NCBI GenBank assembly: GCA_002270565.1
Contig: NQMI01000111.1
Span: 1 to 22,250 of the forward strand
Direction: 5' to 3'
From: Stenocarpella maydis
Taxonomy: Eukaryota > Ascomycota > Sordariomycetes > Diaporthales > Diaporthaceae
Length of the DNA stretch: 22,250 bases
Part shown: positions 9,770 to 20,336 of the stretch, piece after piece
Position numbering within the stretch: the stretch's first letter is position 1
Layout of the letters: each line of letters starts with the position of its first letter
Program-made: the position numbers and the translations under genes
The notes under the pieces: generated by a model
Database searches by the model: none
The model's input: only the letters and a program-made list of their open reading frames with translations
What the model was told of the DNA's origin: nothing

Positions 9770-10237
9770 TTAATTTTATAATAATATAATATGATAGAGA
9801 TATTTAAGCTTAATAAATACGATAAACTAAAGTACTAGAGTATTATTAATTATGCCTTTAAATAAGGATATACTATACTAGAGTTATAATCTAACTACCC
9901 CTTAACCTATCTATAAAACTTAAGATTATAAAAATAATATATCTATTATAACTATTAGGTATATATTAAGTAAAAGATTTAAGACTAGTATATAGGAAGA
10001 TACTAAATAAAAATACTCTTACCCTTAAGTAATAAGAATATAATACTAAAAGACTTTATATTAGCAGTAATAGTACTATAAGTAGTATATAGATTCATAA
10101 AAGGAGCTATTTAAAGAATTAAGAAGATCTCTATTAAAGATAAAATAGTAAAACCTATTAGAGGCTATACCTAAATAAGCTTTAGCTAGCTATTAAGAAC
10201 TAAGAAAAATCTTTTTATATAATAAAAAGTAGAAAAT
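9770..10237 (+). repeat. Direct repeat, copy 2, left part
   Basis: Aligns with 9116-9583 at a constant offset of 654. It is broken at 10237/10238 by insertion of the 391-bp LTR, and its continuation is at 10629-10790. Confidence 0.75.
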
Positions 10238-10628
10238 TGTTAGGGTCCAGTATGTTACTCTAGGTTAAAGCACCCAAAGGCCCTATAGGAGCGCTATAAA
10301 GAAGCAACTAGCATATAATAAGTAACCTAAATAGTGCTAAGGAAGATTATATATTAAAGGTTTCATCTTAAGACAAGTCTAAAGGGGCCTGCTATAAAGG
10401 TTCAAGTTGTAAGTAGCTTTAGAGTAGTAAAGTAGTAAGAAGGGATTCTTATATAAGAAGGGATTCTTATATAAGAAGGAGGGAAAAAGGAGTGGATAAA
10501 GGAAGAAGGGGAAAAGAGTAGGTTTAGTTATATTTATCTCCTTAGGAATATAGCACTTATATGCTACTATTTTTCTACTAAGCTGCTATATATACCTATT
10601 TACTCTGCTTGTATTTATAATCCTTATA
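10238..10628 (+). mobile_element. Solo LTR inserted in direct-repeat copy 2
   Basis: Comparison with copy 1 of the direct repeat, which lacks it, marks this as an insertion. It starts TGTTAGGGTCC at 10238 and ends ..CCTTATA at 10628 (TA in place of the usual CA, a RIP-type change). Flanks AAAAT (10233-10237) and TAAAT (10629-10633) agree at four of five positions and are a likely target-site duplication. Inside, an 18-bp unit holding TATATAAG is repeated twice (10442-10459 and 10460-10477), giving two possible TATA boxes. No internal coding region is present, so it is a solo LTR left by recombination. The superfamily is not certain. Confidence 0.75.
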
Positions 10629-10790
10629 TAAATATTAATACCTTATGATTTTAATATAGATTAAGTAATAACCCTTTATAATATTTATTAATAATAAAGC
10701 TTAAAAAAAGTTTACTTTATTAGTAGTAATAAATTAATATAAGATATTATAATAAAGAAAAATAAAACTCTATTTACTTAATATAATTAA
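10629..10790 (+). repeat. Direct repeat, copy 2, right part
   Basis: Continues copy 2 after the solo LTR; 10641-10790 aligns with 9591-9737 (both include TTACTTAATATAATT). Unlike copy 1, it continues beyond that point into 10,791-10,935. Confidence 0.7.
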
Positions 10791-10935
10791 TAAATAAGAA
10801 GTTATTTATAAAATTAAAATGATTAATATAAAGATTAATTACCTTTAAGTTACTTTTATTAATTATAATAAAACTATTTAATTTAATATTATAAATATAG
10901 TAAAATATAAGATTATACTTATGATTTTATAGCTT
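10791..10935 (+). pseudogene. Possible retropepsin C-terminal scrap before the assembly gap
   Basis: The plus-strand translation contains INYLQVTFINYNKTI and, at the gap, INIVKYKIILMIL. This resembles the end of gypsy-type proteases, where a hydrophobic YxxILGxPWL segment precedes the linker to RT. The match is short and mutated. If right, the reverse transcriptase should have followed in the missing sequence, but what follows the gap is a gag. Confidence 0.35.
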
Positions 10936-11084
10936 NNNNNNNNNNNNNNNNNNNNNNNNNNNNNNNNNNNNNNNNNNNNNNNNNNNNNNNNNNNNNNNNN
11001 NNNNNNNNNNNNNNNNNNNNNNNNNNNNNNNNNNNNNNNNNNNNNNNNNNNNNNNNNNNNNNNNNNNNNNNNNNNNNNNNNNNN
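10936..11084. other. Assembly gap (149 N)
   Basis: A run of N from 10936 to 11084. The true length is unknown. It separates a protease-like scrap from a gag-like region, which are in the wrong order for one element, so the flanking sequences probably belong to different copies. Confidence 1.
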
Positions 11085-12215
11085 GTTATAAGGCTAGCCT
11101 ATAATATTAAATTATTATCTCTAAACCTAAGTATATAGATATAGAGATAATAATAGTAAAAATAAACCTTATCTTTAATTCCCTCCTAAGTATAAAGAAG
11201 CAGCTAGTTAAAATACCCTAACCTACCCTAATATTAGATACTAATAAATTCTTAACTATACTATAAGCATAAGGGGGACCCTTAAAAATACTCTCTTAAC
11301 CTATTAACCTAGCTATTATACTTATTACTTCCCTTCTCTAATATATTAGTAAGCTTAAGTTATATAATAAGGGTATTTAGCCTTATTGTAAGCTATTACT
11401 AATAAGTACCCTATTTAATAATAGCTAGGTAAGTTTTTCAGCCTAATATATTATAATATTTTATAAACTAAAGGCTAATATAAATTTCATTAAAAGTTCT
11501 AAAGACAATTAAGTATATTTCTAAAGCTAGCTCTCACTTAAGGTTTAAGCATATATTATAGCCTTTTATAAATAAGCTAAGCCTAAATAGAAGTATAATA
11601 TAATAAAATTTTTAAAATACCTAGACCTTTATTATAAAGATTTATACTAATAATTAGCTATACTTACCTAACTTAAGGCCCTATAGATAAAATATTAAAA
11701 CTCCTTTACCTAGTTTTATATTTAATTTAAGTAACTATAAGCCTAAGCTAGTAGCTTTAAGTAGATAAATAATATTAAGCTAAATTATTTCTATAGCTAC
11801 TTATTACTTTAGCTTTAAGATAAAGCTATTAAGGTTAATATTTTATATATAAATTATAATAAGATAGTAAATTCCTACAACTATATTGCTTATAAGCTAA
11901 AAGTATAGGACCTAGAGTGCTAAGATAATTAGGCCCTAAACCTAGCTCAGGATAGGCTACTATTAGTAGGAGCATACTGCTAGAGTAAAGATACTAAGAT
12001 AATAGATATAATAATAATAGGAATTCCCTAAGCTAGAGGAAGCACTATAAAGCTTATAAATAAAGGTCTTATAAGGAGGTTAAAATAAAGAAAAGGGTAT
12101 AAAATAAGGGCCCCCTAGGTATTATAGGTAAAATAAGACACCTAATATATATAAGGTATATGCTTATAGTATAGGTAGAATAAATACTTTATAGCAAACT
12201 ATTGACTCCTCTCTC
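11085..12215 (+). pseudogene. Retrotransposon gag with zinc knuckle, RIP-degraded
   Basis: The plus strand reads through as a gag-type capsid protein with stops at former Gln codons. Readable parts include YNIIKFLKYLDLYYKDLY (about 11595-11655), then a Phe-Tyr-Phe-Lys-rich helical segment, DKAIKVNILYINYNKIVNSY (about 11820-11875) and IAYKLKV. An acidic/Ile stretch (KDTKIIDIIII) precedes the knuckle at 12161-12202, read as C-xx-Y-xxxx-Y-xxxx-Y. The spacing is CX2CX4HX4C, with two Cys and the His turned to Tyr by C-to-T or G-to-A changes. This architecture is that of Ty3/gypsy gag proteins with a retrotrans_gag domain. Its amino acids are unlike the gag at 3300-4196, so it is another family. 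The beginning is lost in the gap. Confidence 0.7.
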
Positions 12216-12560
12216 TAGCCCCTTAACTTATATCTAGATTCTTAAGCCCTAGCTAGATAATAATAGAGACCTAATTAGCCTAAAGAAAAAAGAATAACTC
12301 CTAAATAAAGTCTGACTTAGGAGTATATATTCTTATATTAGAACTAATTTACTATATTATAATACTATATCATATAGAATAAGATAGATAATTTAAAGTT
12401 TTATATTTCTAGTATTATAAACTAAGATTATATTATTATTATATAAGTTAATAATAGATATAACTATTATATTATAGTAAGTAAGCATTCGGTCTAGTAA
12501 GTTAAGCTCTTATTAATTTGCTTCCCTCAGCCTTATAACCTTAGCATTATGCTAAATACC
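12216..12560. other. RIP-mutated DNA between two gag-like frames
   Basis: TA-rich, with few CA or TG. No motif is seen. It may be the tail of the first gag or the start of the next element. Confidence 0.4.
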
Positions 12561-13253
12561 TCATAAAGTAGGTATATTACATATATAGTCTAGTTTAAGC
12601 TGGACCTAAATGCTTAATAAATGCTAATTATAGCCTATATAATTCTAGGTCTTACCCAATCTATAATACTTAACCTACCTTAGCTATATTATTATAAAGT
12701 TACTTTAGATATCTTCTATAGTTAAATAGTAGTTACTAAAAGGATAGGCTGGTAATATATAAGGCTTAAAGCTATATAGAGGTATAGGCCTTATGGTTTA
12801 TTTCTAGGCTTATAATAGCTATATAGATCTCTTATTGGTAATAGGATTAAGTCTTTAATATTACCCTAGTAGGGATAAGTCTCTATAAGGTAACCTATAT
12901 CCTCTAAATAATAGCCCCTAGGGAGTTACTTTAAGGGTTTATAGCAGACTCCTTACCTCTAGAGGTTTGAGAATTTGCTCCCTTATTTAATAAAGACTAG
13001 GTATTTAACCTAGCCCCCTATAGGGGTTGCTTTAACCACTACATTAGGTTAAAACTATAGCTAGATGGCTCTAACCCGGTCCTACCTTGGGGGCCCTTGT
13101 ATGATATGCTATAGGACTAGCTACTTGAGTTACGGAAGCAAGTTATAGATCTCTGTGATAAGGGGTGGGTCCGGGCCAGCTCCTCTGCAACTGCTGCCAT
13201 ACCTTCTGTTTGGGACAATTGAAATAGCAAAGTGGGAGCGATATACGGAATAA
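12561..13253 (+). pseudogene. Second gag-like ORF remnant with degenerate CCHC knuckle
   Basis: From about 12780 to a stop at 13251 one plus frame carries few stops, mostly at Gln codons, and reads RPYGLFLGL, GSYFKGL, TPYL, RFENLLPYLIKTRYL and a Gly/Pro-rich C-terminus. Codons 13098-13139 give C-MI-C-YRTS-Y-LSYG-S, which is CX2CX4HX4C spacing with His to Tyr and the last Cys to Ser. A proline/glutamine-rich segment followed by such a knuckle fits a gag protein. The mutation load falls toward the 3' end: 13060-13260 has almost normal composition. I cannot assign it to gypsy, copia or a LINE. The minus strand also has a good start context at 13199, which I considered less likely. Confidence 0.4.
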
Positions 13254-13304
13254 GTGTAATATATAAGATGCTAGTAGAAACCATAACATTCTAGTAATAG
13301 GTAT

Positions 13305-13639
13305 AGGAGGAAAGGCGGAAGGGGATGTTATATTGTTTTACTATATATATTAAAGTAGCTTTTTTTTATTTAAGTTTTATAAGTTCTTATTTAGCTTATT
13401 ATTTTTTATTTAAATCTTAAAAGAAAGTCCTCAGGGCAGCTTTATAGCCTTTATAAATATTAAAGATCTTTTAAGTTTTATATTTATATTATATAAAGTC
13501 TTTATTTTTAAAAGATTCTTAAAGTAAGATCTAAACTTTATAAAGGCTTATCCTTTTAGATAGAATATTATATATATAACTTATCTTCTATTAAATTAGG
13601 TATTTAATTTATAGAATTATTAATAGGCCTTAACCTAAG

Positions 13640-13660
<21 letters not shown>
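13305..13660 (+). repeat. Possible polypurine tract and start of a 3' LTR
   Basis: A purine block (AGGAGGAAAGGCGGAAGGGG, about 13307-13326) is followed by TGTTATATTGTTTTAC. A polypurine tract directly before TG is how a retrotransposon's 3' LTR begins. The following 330 bases are AT-rich and RIP-like. There is no second copy in the window to confirm an LTR, so this is a suggestion only. Confidence 0.3.
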
Positions 13661-14216
<556 letters not shown>

Positions 14217-14280
14217 ATCTGGATATTATAAAAGTAAAGTTTAAGATAATTATATAACTTATTACCTAGGGTTTATATAA

Positions 14281-14740
14281 AATATTTAAGTAAAAGTAGT
14301 TAAAATATAATAATTATAGCTAGTTTTTAGCTAATAAACTTAGCAAATAGGTTTATATTTAAGGAGTATTTAAGGTAGAATTATTTTAAGTAATATAATA
14401 ATAGTAATTAAAAGCTATTAAAGCAATTTATAAATAAATACTTAGATTAACTACTAAAGAGATATCCTAAGCTATACTATCTAGTAGTAATAATTATAAG
14501 TTTATATAGTTCATCTCTTTAGCCTAGCTTACCTAGCTTATTAGTAAGTTAGTGATCCTGGTGATCTAGTAGCTTATTTAGCTTGCTGCCCTACTAGTAA
14601 TCCAAGTAATTTCTTCCTTATATAAGCAAGTAATCTAGGTTATATATACTAATAGCTGTGCCTCTTCTTATAGGCTTAGCTAGCTGGCCTATAGGGTTTA
14701 TCTGGATATCTAGCAGACCAATAACCTATTTCTGGTTTCT
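14281..14740 (-). repeat. LTR-like sequence, minus orientation; arm of an inverted pair
   Basis: The reverse complement of 14281-14530 aligns closely with 15636-15880. Shared landmarks are the block around GCTAAAGAGATGAACTATAT, TTACTACTAGATAGTATAGC and AGTAGTTAATCTAAGTATTT. The TATA-like TTTATATA at 14501-14508 corresponds to TATATAAA at 15656-15663. On the minus strand the copy may start near CAGAAATAGG (14734), as in the other copy. The U3-like half is more diverged. This is best explained as one LTR family present twice in opposite orientations, as solo LTRs or ends of different elements. Confidence 0.6.
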
Positions 14741-15415
14741 ATTCCTATTTTATTTATAATATACTAATGATATTTATTACTACTTTAGCTAATATTAGTA
14801 TAATATAATAATTATTATTTTTATTATTATTAAGTAAGTAAATAAGGCTTATAGTATTTATTATAATTCTTTATTATAATATTTAGGGGGAAGGTATATT
14901 TATAGCTAACTAGCTGTAGTTTATATATTTTTAACCTTAATAATAAGAGTATTATTATTAATAAAGCATTTTAATATCTTATTAAGTATACTATTTATAA
15001 AGTCACTAGTAGGATTGTAATCTTTAGTAATTTATTAAATCTTATTAATTTTATACTTTTTATAAAACTACTAAAAACCTATTATATTAATTACTAAATA
15101 CTTTTTCTTAATAATTCCTAACTTAATAAAATATTTATATAAAGAATAAGAACCTATATAAATAATAAAAGATACATTAAATAGGTTAAGATATATAATA
15201 ATATATTATAATATAGTTAAAATCATAATACTTATATTAAACTTATTAATTATCCTATATATCTTTAAAATAAGTATATTTTAAGGTACTTTCTTATATT
15301 TTATTAATTACTAATATAAGATATTTCTAATAATGTTTTTTTATAATGATTACTTATCTTATTATTTATTAATTAAGGTAATTATAAAGCTAATTTAAAA
15401 GCTGAAGTCTTTATC
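14741..15415. other. AT-rich RIP-mutated DNA between two inverted LTR-like copies
   Basis: Lys/Asn/Ile/Tyr-rich translations with many stops. The plus strand from about 14880 (after GGGGGAAGG) has the longest gaps between stops, but I recognise no domain. Probably decayed element sequence. Confidence 0.45.
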
Positions 15416-15885
15416 ATTATCACGACCCTAACAGAAATAGGTCCAGCGGTTGGCTATAAGTGGGATAGGAACCTACTAGACTAGCTCAGCAGACTAGAGA
15501 AAGTAGTACAAACGGGCATAGCTTAGCATGTGACCTAGTATTAGGTAAGCTAGAGCAACTGGAGCGATAATTACTCCTAGCACCCTAATACTAAGGGGTG
15601 ACTGGAGTGATAATTGCTCCTAGTGCTCCTAGCGAGCCAGGCTAAAGAGATGAACTATATAAACTCATGATTATTACTACTAGATAGTATAGCTTAGGAT
15701 AGCTCTTTAGTAGTTAATCTAAGTATTTATTTAGAAATGGCTTTAATAACTTTTAATTACTATTATTATATTACTTAAAATACTTCTATCTTAAACGCCT
15801 CTTAAATATAAACTTGCTTACTAGGTTTACTAGCTAAGAACTAGCGATAATTATTACATACTATATTACTTTTAAATAAGAAATA
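15416..15885 (+). repeat. LTR-like sequence, plus orientation; arm of an inverted pair
   Basis: Begins about TATCACGACCCTAACAG, which could be a TG-start LTR changed to TA by RIP. It contains a TATA box TATATAAA (15656-15663) after a moderate-GC U3-like part. In that part a 23-bp unit, ACTGGAGYGATAATTRCTCC plus TAG, occurs twice, at 15558-15580 and 15601-15623, with two transition differences. From 15636 it matches the reverse complement of 14281-14530. Confidence 0.6.
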
Positions 15886-16820
15886 AGTAATATCTTTATA
15901 TTAAAAAGCTAAATATAGGAAAAAAAGATTATTATATTTATATTCTTAAATATTCTTTAAATAAGAAGAATAAGAAAATAGTATAATAAACTAATAAAAT
16001 TTTAGATTTCCATTTACTAGTTACTTTTATTTTAAAGCTTATATACTAAAGATTAAAATATTATAAGTTATTATTATTTATAAATACTTAAGTTACTGGC
16101 TTATATATAATAAATATCCTTAATTAAGATTTAATAGTCTTAACTTCTGGCTTATATATATTTTATTATATATTTAAAAATAATTACTAAAAACTTTTAA
16201 TCTTTTCTTTAGCATTAACTTACTAATTAATAGTATTAATTAATACTACAACGTTTCTTTTATATTACTTATACTAACTCCTAGCTTACTTTAGTATTTT
16301 ATTACTTTAATTAGCTTTAGTTAAGACGGCTTTATTATAATTAGTTTAGGTCAGGGTTTAGGGTTTAGATTCTTATTTAACCTAAGTATCTTAAGTAATA
16401 GGGTTGTAAGCTTATATATATACTTCTTTTAAATTACTTATATAATACAAACTACTAGCTCATTAAATAATCTTTATTAATTTCAGGTAATTTATATAGT
16501 AATTATACTATATAACTTTATAAAATATAAGCTAGCCTTATAATAATGTACTATATATTCTTAAGTACCTAGATTTATTAAGAGCTTAGTATAATAATAT
16601 ATATATAATATACTAAAAGAAAGGAAAAATAGCTAGTAATATATAGTTTTAAAGAAATAATAGGGATAATAAGAGTATAAGTTTAAGTTAATACTTAAGT
16701 AATACTTAAGAGTATTTTTTAAGAGTCTTTAAAATGAGAGAAGGACATATAAGTAGTTAGTTAATTAAGCATATGTATATTAGCAATAAAAGAAAAGAAC
16801 TACTAGTATTATAGTAATAG
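15886..16820. other. AT-rich RIP-mutated DNA, no gene
   Basis: No readable protein. It contains a short GGGTTTAGGGTTTAG stretch (16354-16368). Composition and CA/TG loss match the rest of the repeat compartment. Confidence 0.5.
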
Positions 16821-16995
16821 CTGTGCTACTAACATTAGTACTGCGCTAGTATGCTGAGTTAGCTTGCTAAGTTAGTAATCGCGACCACTATATAGCCACG
16901 CATAGCAGCAGCAGGCAACACCCGCTGCTTCTACCTTACCACTACAGACCGAATTAACAACTAGTACTAACCAGTACATAACCCATTCATATTAT
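16821..16995. other. Short, less-mutated patch in the AT-rich block
   Basis: About 170 bases with normal CA, TG and CG content (for example CACGCATAGCAGCAGCAGGC at about 16898), between strongly TA-rich flanks. I tried it as tRNA or other structured RNA and found no fold that convinces. It may be the U3 part of an LTR or single-copy DNA. Confidence 0.4.
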
Positions 16996-17300
16996 AATAT
17001 ATATCCTAGCTAATAAATAAAGATTTATATTAATTAAAGCTTATATTTAGCTTTAATTAATATTATATTTAAATAATATTATTATTAACTAGAAATATAT
17101 TTTAAATTTTAAAACTCATTTTAAAATATTATAAAGAATTTAAAAATATATAATACTATTTTATATATATTAAAAATATTAGAGCTTTTAATTAATTTAT
17201 ATTATTAATATTATAAAAATATATATTAACTAATATCTTACTTATTCTTAAAGTATATTATATATTTAGTATAGGGGGTAGGCTACTATAATTAAATACC
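16996..17300. other. AT-rich DNA up to the compartment boundary
   Basis: Nearly pure A/T until about 17270, then a sudden switch to GC-normal DNA at about 17,300-17,330. No gene. Confidence 0.6.
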
Positions 17301-20180
17301 GTGGTTATAGTAATAGAGGTGCTAGCGTTAGGTGCTGCCACTAGCCGTCGAGGTGCGTCTGCAGCCTGCTTGGCCTCTCCGTCGCGCTGCTGGCTGCTGG
17401 GCCACTGGCGGGCGTCGCCGAGGGGTTCTTGAGCAGCTGAACAGGTGACTCACGATCGCTGCGAAGCCCCAAGACCCCCCCCCCTCCCACCTTAATGCGT
17501 ACGGTATGACTCCTGAATTATCTGCATTATTCTCCCTGTCTGGTCTTGGTTGTCCTGGAGGATTCAAGTATGAGACAATGGGCTGGCGCCAACGGTCTCA
17601 AAGACTGGCTGGGGAAGGTAGTTCGGAAGAGAGCGAAACGAGACATGACAAAACAAAACAAAACACCACGTGGTACCAAAACTCATGAGAGCAGACCCGG
17701 CCCAGGCTAGGCGAGTACCTGTCAAAACGGCGCGGATGACATGTGCATGACAATAAAACTCGGGACGAGGAGTGGGCTGAGTTAGTGAGGTTGCAGGTCA
17801 AAAGGCAATGTGTAAAAAGCCCAGGGCTCCCACTGACAGGGGGTCCCCTGCCCGCTCACCCTGCGACTTACACGGGAAGTGGGTCCGCCTCCGGGGCTGG
17901 GGTCCTTGGGAAACTACCTAGGTACTCTATAAACCTATTCTCCCAGTCTTGCTACTTGGACAAAGTGGTGCGTGCCTTGCTATAGACTAACAGCTTGTAG
18001 TAATTTCTACTGCTACTGTCTGGCACCGAACAGCAGCATGTCGCGTTTGAGCACTGCACCGGCTGCTCGCGGCGAGCCCGATAGCGGACGGCATCCATGC
18101 TATAGCCCGCGGCCTGCACGACAGGGACAGAGCTGGATAGCCCTCGTTGGCATGCGCGTGATGCTGTCGTGGCAGCCTCGTGAGGATCAAAGGGACGCGT
18201 TGCGAACCAGGGGTCGCACCCTGCTCCTGGGCTGATCAGAAACAAACAGGGCACGGAAGGGCCCGAGAAACCAGATCGCCGGCTCCGGGCTCGGGAACAC
18301 GCTGACAGACAGGCGTTGCGGCCACCCACATCGCCCATGTTGTGTTGATGGCACGCTACACAGCCGCACCGCCACCACTCTTAAAATCCGCGAAGGGGTC
18401 AGCACCCCATGTGTCAGATATGACCTGTCAGCGCCCGCTTCGGACTGGACCGCCGCCGTCGCCCACCTAACGTGTCTGTATCACCGACTGCCACGAACTG
18501 GGCCGTGACAGGTGCGAGGCTGCAGTAGACGACGGCTCTCTGCAGCCGAGGTGCGAGGCACTTGCTGTCTGGCTGCAACATGCTGTACCGCGCCATGCCG
18601 TGCCGTGGTAGTAATGGGAGTTCTCCTTACGAGAGTAGCCAACCTCTTCCTCCTTCTTCACCGCCAGGCCAACCCGCCGCCGGTCGTGGATTTCTGATCC
18701 AGGCGCTCTGCGAGGCAACACCAAGGACAACCCCAAGATCTATGCACTAGACATGTAAGCTGCATCTACGGGGCTCGAGGAACCACGAAGGCCCCTGCCT
18801 GTCTGCTGTGGCCAGGGGGCATGCCACCCACATCCTCCCCCGGCTGGTTGATGATTATCTCGGTCCGCGACGAGGGGACGTGGGAGAAGGAGGCGCGGAG
18901 GGGGAAGGGGACTTCGCTTTGCGCTCGCGTCGTCCACCGTCAGACCTGGGGCGCGCACAACCATGGACCGCGCCCTCCTCCCTCACATGTCCCAAACAAG
19001 GCAGCAGGATTTCCCCCGTGAAAAGAGAGCCTTGATGCTTATGTGCCGGACAAGTGGGGATGTGGACGTGGCGTGGCCCCCCCCCCCCAAAGCAAGGTCC
19101 ACTAACAACGGCCGGACAGCCCGTCATGTCAATTAATCGATCCATGCTGTGGCACGCCTTTTGGCCTTAGCTTGATACCTCGTCGGAATCATCTTGGTCC
19201 ATGGCCCCAGGACAGGCCACGATCAAAAAGACCTGGCGCGGTAGCAGCAGGAAAGCATACCAAGGTCCCCTCGAGCCCAGTGAGGCCACGCCCGCCCGGG
19301 GCCCAGGCCGTGATTACAAATGGAACTACCCAGAAGAATTGAGGCTGAAGAGACGCGGACGTCACGGAACCTCCAAACTTCAGACATCAGCCGCTCCCTA
19401 TACCCCCCCCCCTCCTCGGGGCCTCGCTCCTCGGACACGTTCGCACTATAGCTGGACCGACTGCCTCCAACCACACCCCAGTCCCTCATGCAGGACTTGA
19501 CGTCTTTTGAGCCTCGGTCAGCTTCTTCTTTTTCCCACTCTCTCTTCCCCTCTCTCCCGTATTCCTTCCCAGGCACACCCCGTTCATCGCAGCTGAGAGA
19601 ACACGAGGACACCTTGGAGGGGATTGTTGGCCTAGGCTGCAAAGTGCAAGGTGCCCCCTCGCGTCCGCACAGGGCAGCACCCAGGCTTCACATTTCCAAA
19701 TCCTACAGAGTGGTACTAATCGCGCCCCTGAGCCCGTAGCGTGTCTGCCTGGCGGCGGCATCGGCTTGGGGAGGGGGGTTGCAACAGGATAGTGGACTCT
19801 TGCATTTACGTCCTATCTACCTAACCAAATACCTAGTTAGGTGGATGAACCGCTCGTCGTGGTAAAGAGGAGGACTGGGGACTTAACAGGGTAGTGGAGG
19901 ATGTTGCGTTTCCTTAGCCGGCATCTCTGAGCTCACCCTTCTCGTCATTCCCGCCTAAGCACCGCCCAGCAAATAAATACAGAGATTCTCAGAACCGTCC
20001 CACGCAGTATATCATGCTTCAAGAATGTCTCTATCGTTAGCTGTTGCTGCTCAACGGCGCAGGGCGCGCAGCCTTTATGTGACATATTTGACTCGGAAAA
20101 GTTTCCAGTTCGCCTAGTATGTTGAAACGGCAAAAAGAAATAGAAAAGAAAAAGCAAGACACGCGATCCTCACCAGGGCG
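17301..20180. other. GC-normal intergenic region, no convincing gene
   Basis: About 2.9 kb of balanced composition with ordinary CA/TG content. Many overlapping short open frames occur on both strands (for example 17952-18338 minus, 19223-19642 minus), as expected in GC-rich random DNA. None shows a known domain, none continues through plausible introns, and frames on opposite strands cover the same bases. Simple features: C runs of 10, 12 and 10 bases at 17475-17484, 19077-19088 and 19403-19412; an ACAAA-type pentamer repeat at about 17646-17662; and a pyrimidine-rich tract at 19519-19571. It probably includes upstream regulatory sequence of the mannosidase gene and perhaps a non-coding transcript, neither shown by the sequence. 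Confidence 0.55.
19519..19571 (+). promoter_or_regulatory. Pyrimidine-rich tract
   Basis: Over 50 bases of almost only C and T on the plus strand. Such CT-rich tracts are common just upstream of transcription starts in filamentous fungi. It is about 840 bases before the mannosidase start codon, so it may belong to an unannotated transcript or have no role. Confidence 0.3.
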
Positions 20181-20211
20181 GCTCATAAAACCCGAGCTTA
20201 TAACCGCAACC

Positions 20212-20274
20212 ATGGCTCCCCCTCTCCCAGTCAGCCTCGCACCAGGCGCACCACTCATCAATCCTCCCGCCTAG
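20212..20274 (+). other. Possible upstream ORF, 20 codons
   Basis: Starts in a strong context (ACCATGG) and ends at TAG 20272-20274. It would count only if the transcript begins upstream of 20212, which cannot be seen here. It reads as a Pro-rich peptide with no known motif. Confidence 0.25.
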
Positions 20275-20336
20275 GCACCCAGTCCAGTCGTCTTGACACC
20301 CCCGCCCAGACATTCTACAATCGTTTCGCGGCCAAG

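Noticed and set aside
12500..13199. Minus-strand frame starting at 13199 with a good context (MAAVAEELARTHPL..).
   Set aside because: It picks up stops and needs frame changes soon after about 27 codons, while the plus frame gives a knuckle motif and a longer consistent reading. RIP makes both strands look partly open, so I keep the plus reading with low confidence.
16880..16960. Possible tRNA or structured RNA in the less-mutated patch.
   Set aside because: No acceptor stem or B box could be found and no stable clover-leaf fits.
17328..19761. About fifteen ORFs of 60-139 codons in the GC-normal region.
   Set aside because: They overlap on opposite strands, have no known motif, and lengths are normal for chance frames in GC-rich DNA. 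None joins into a longer product by obvious introns.
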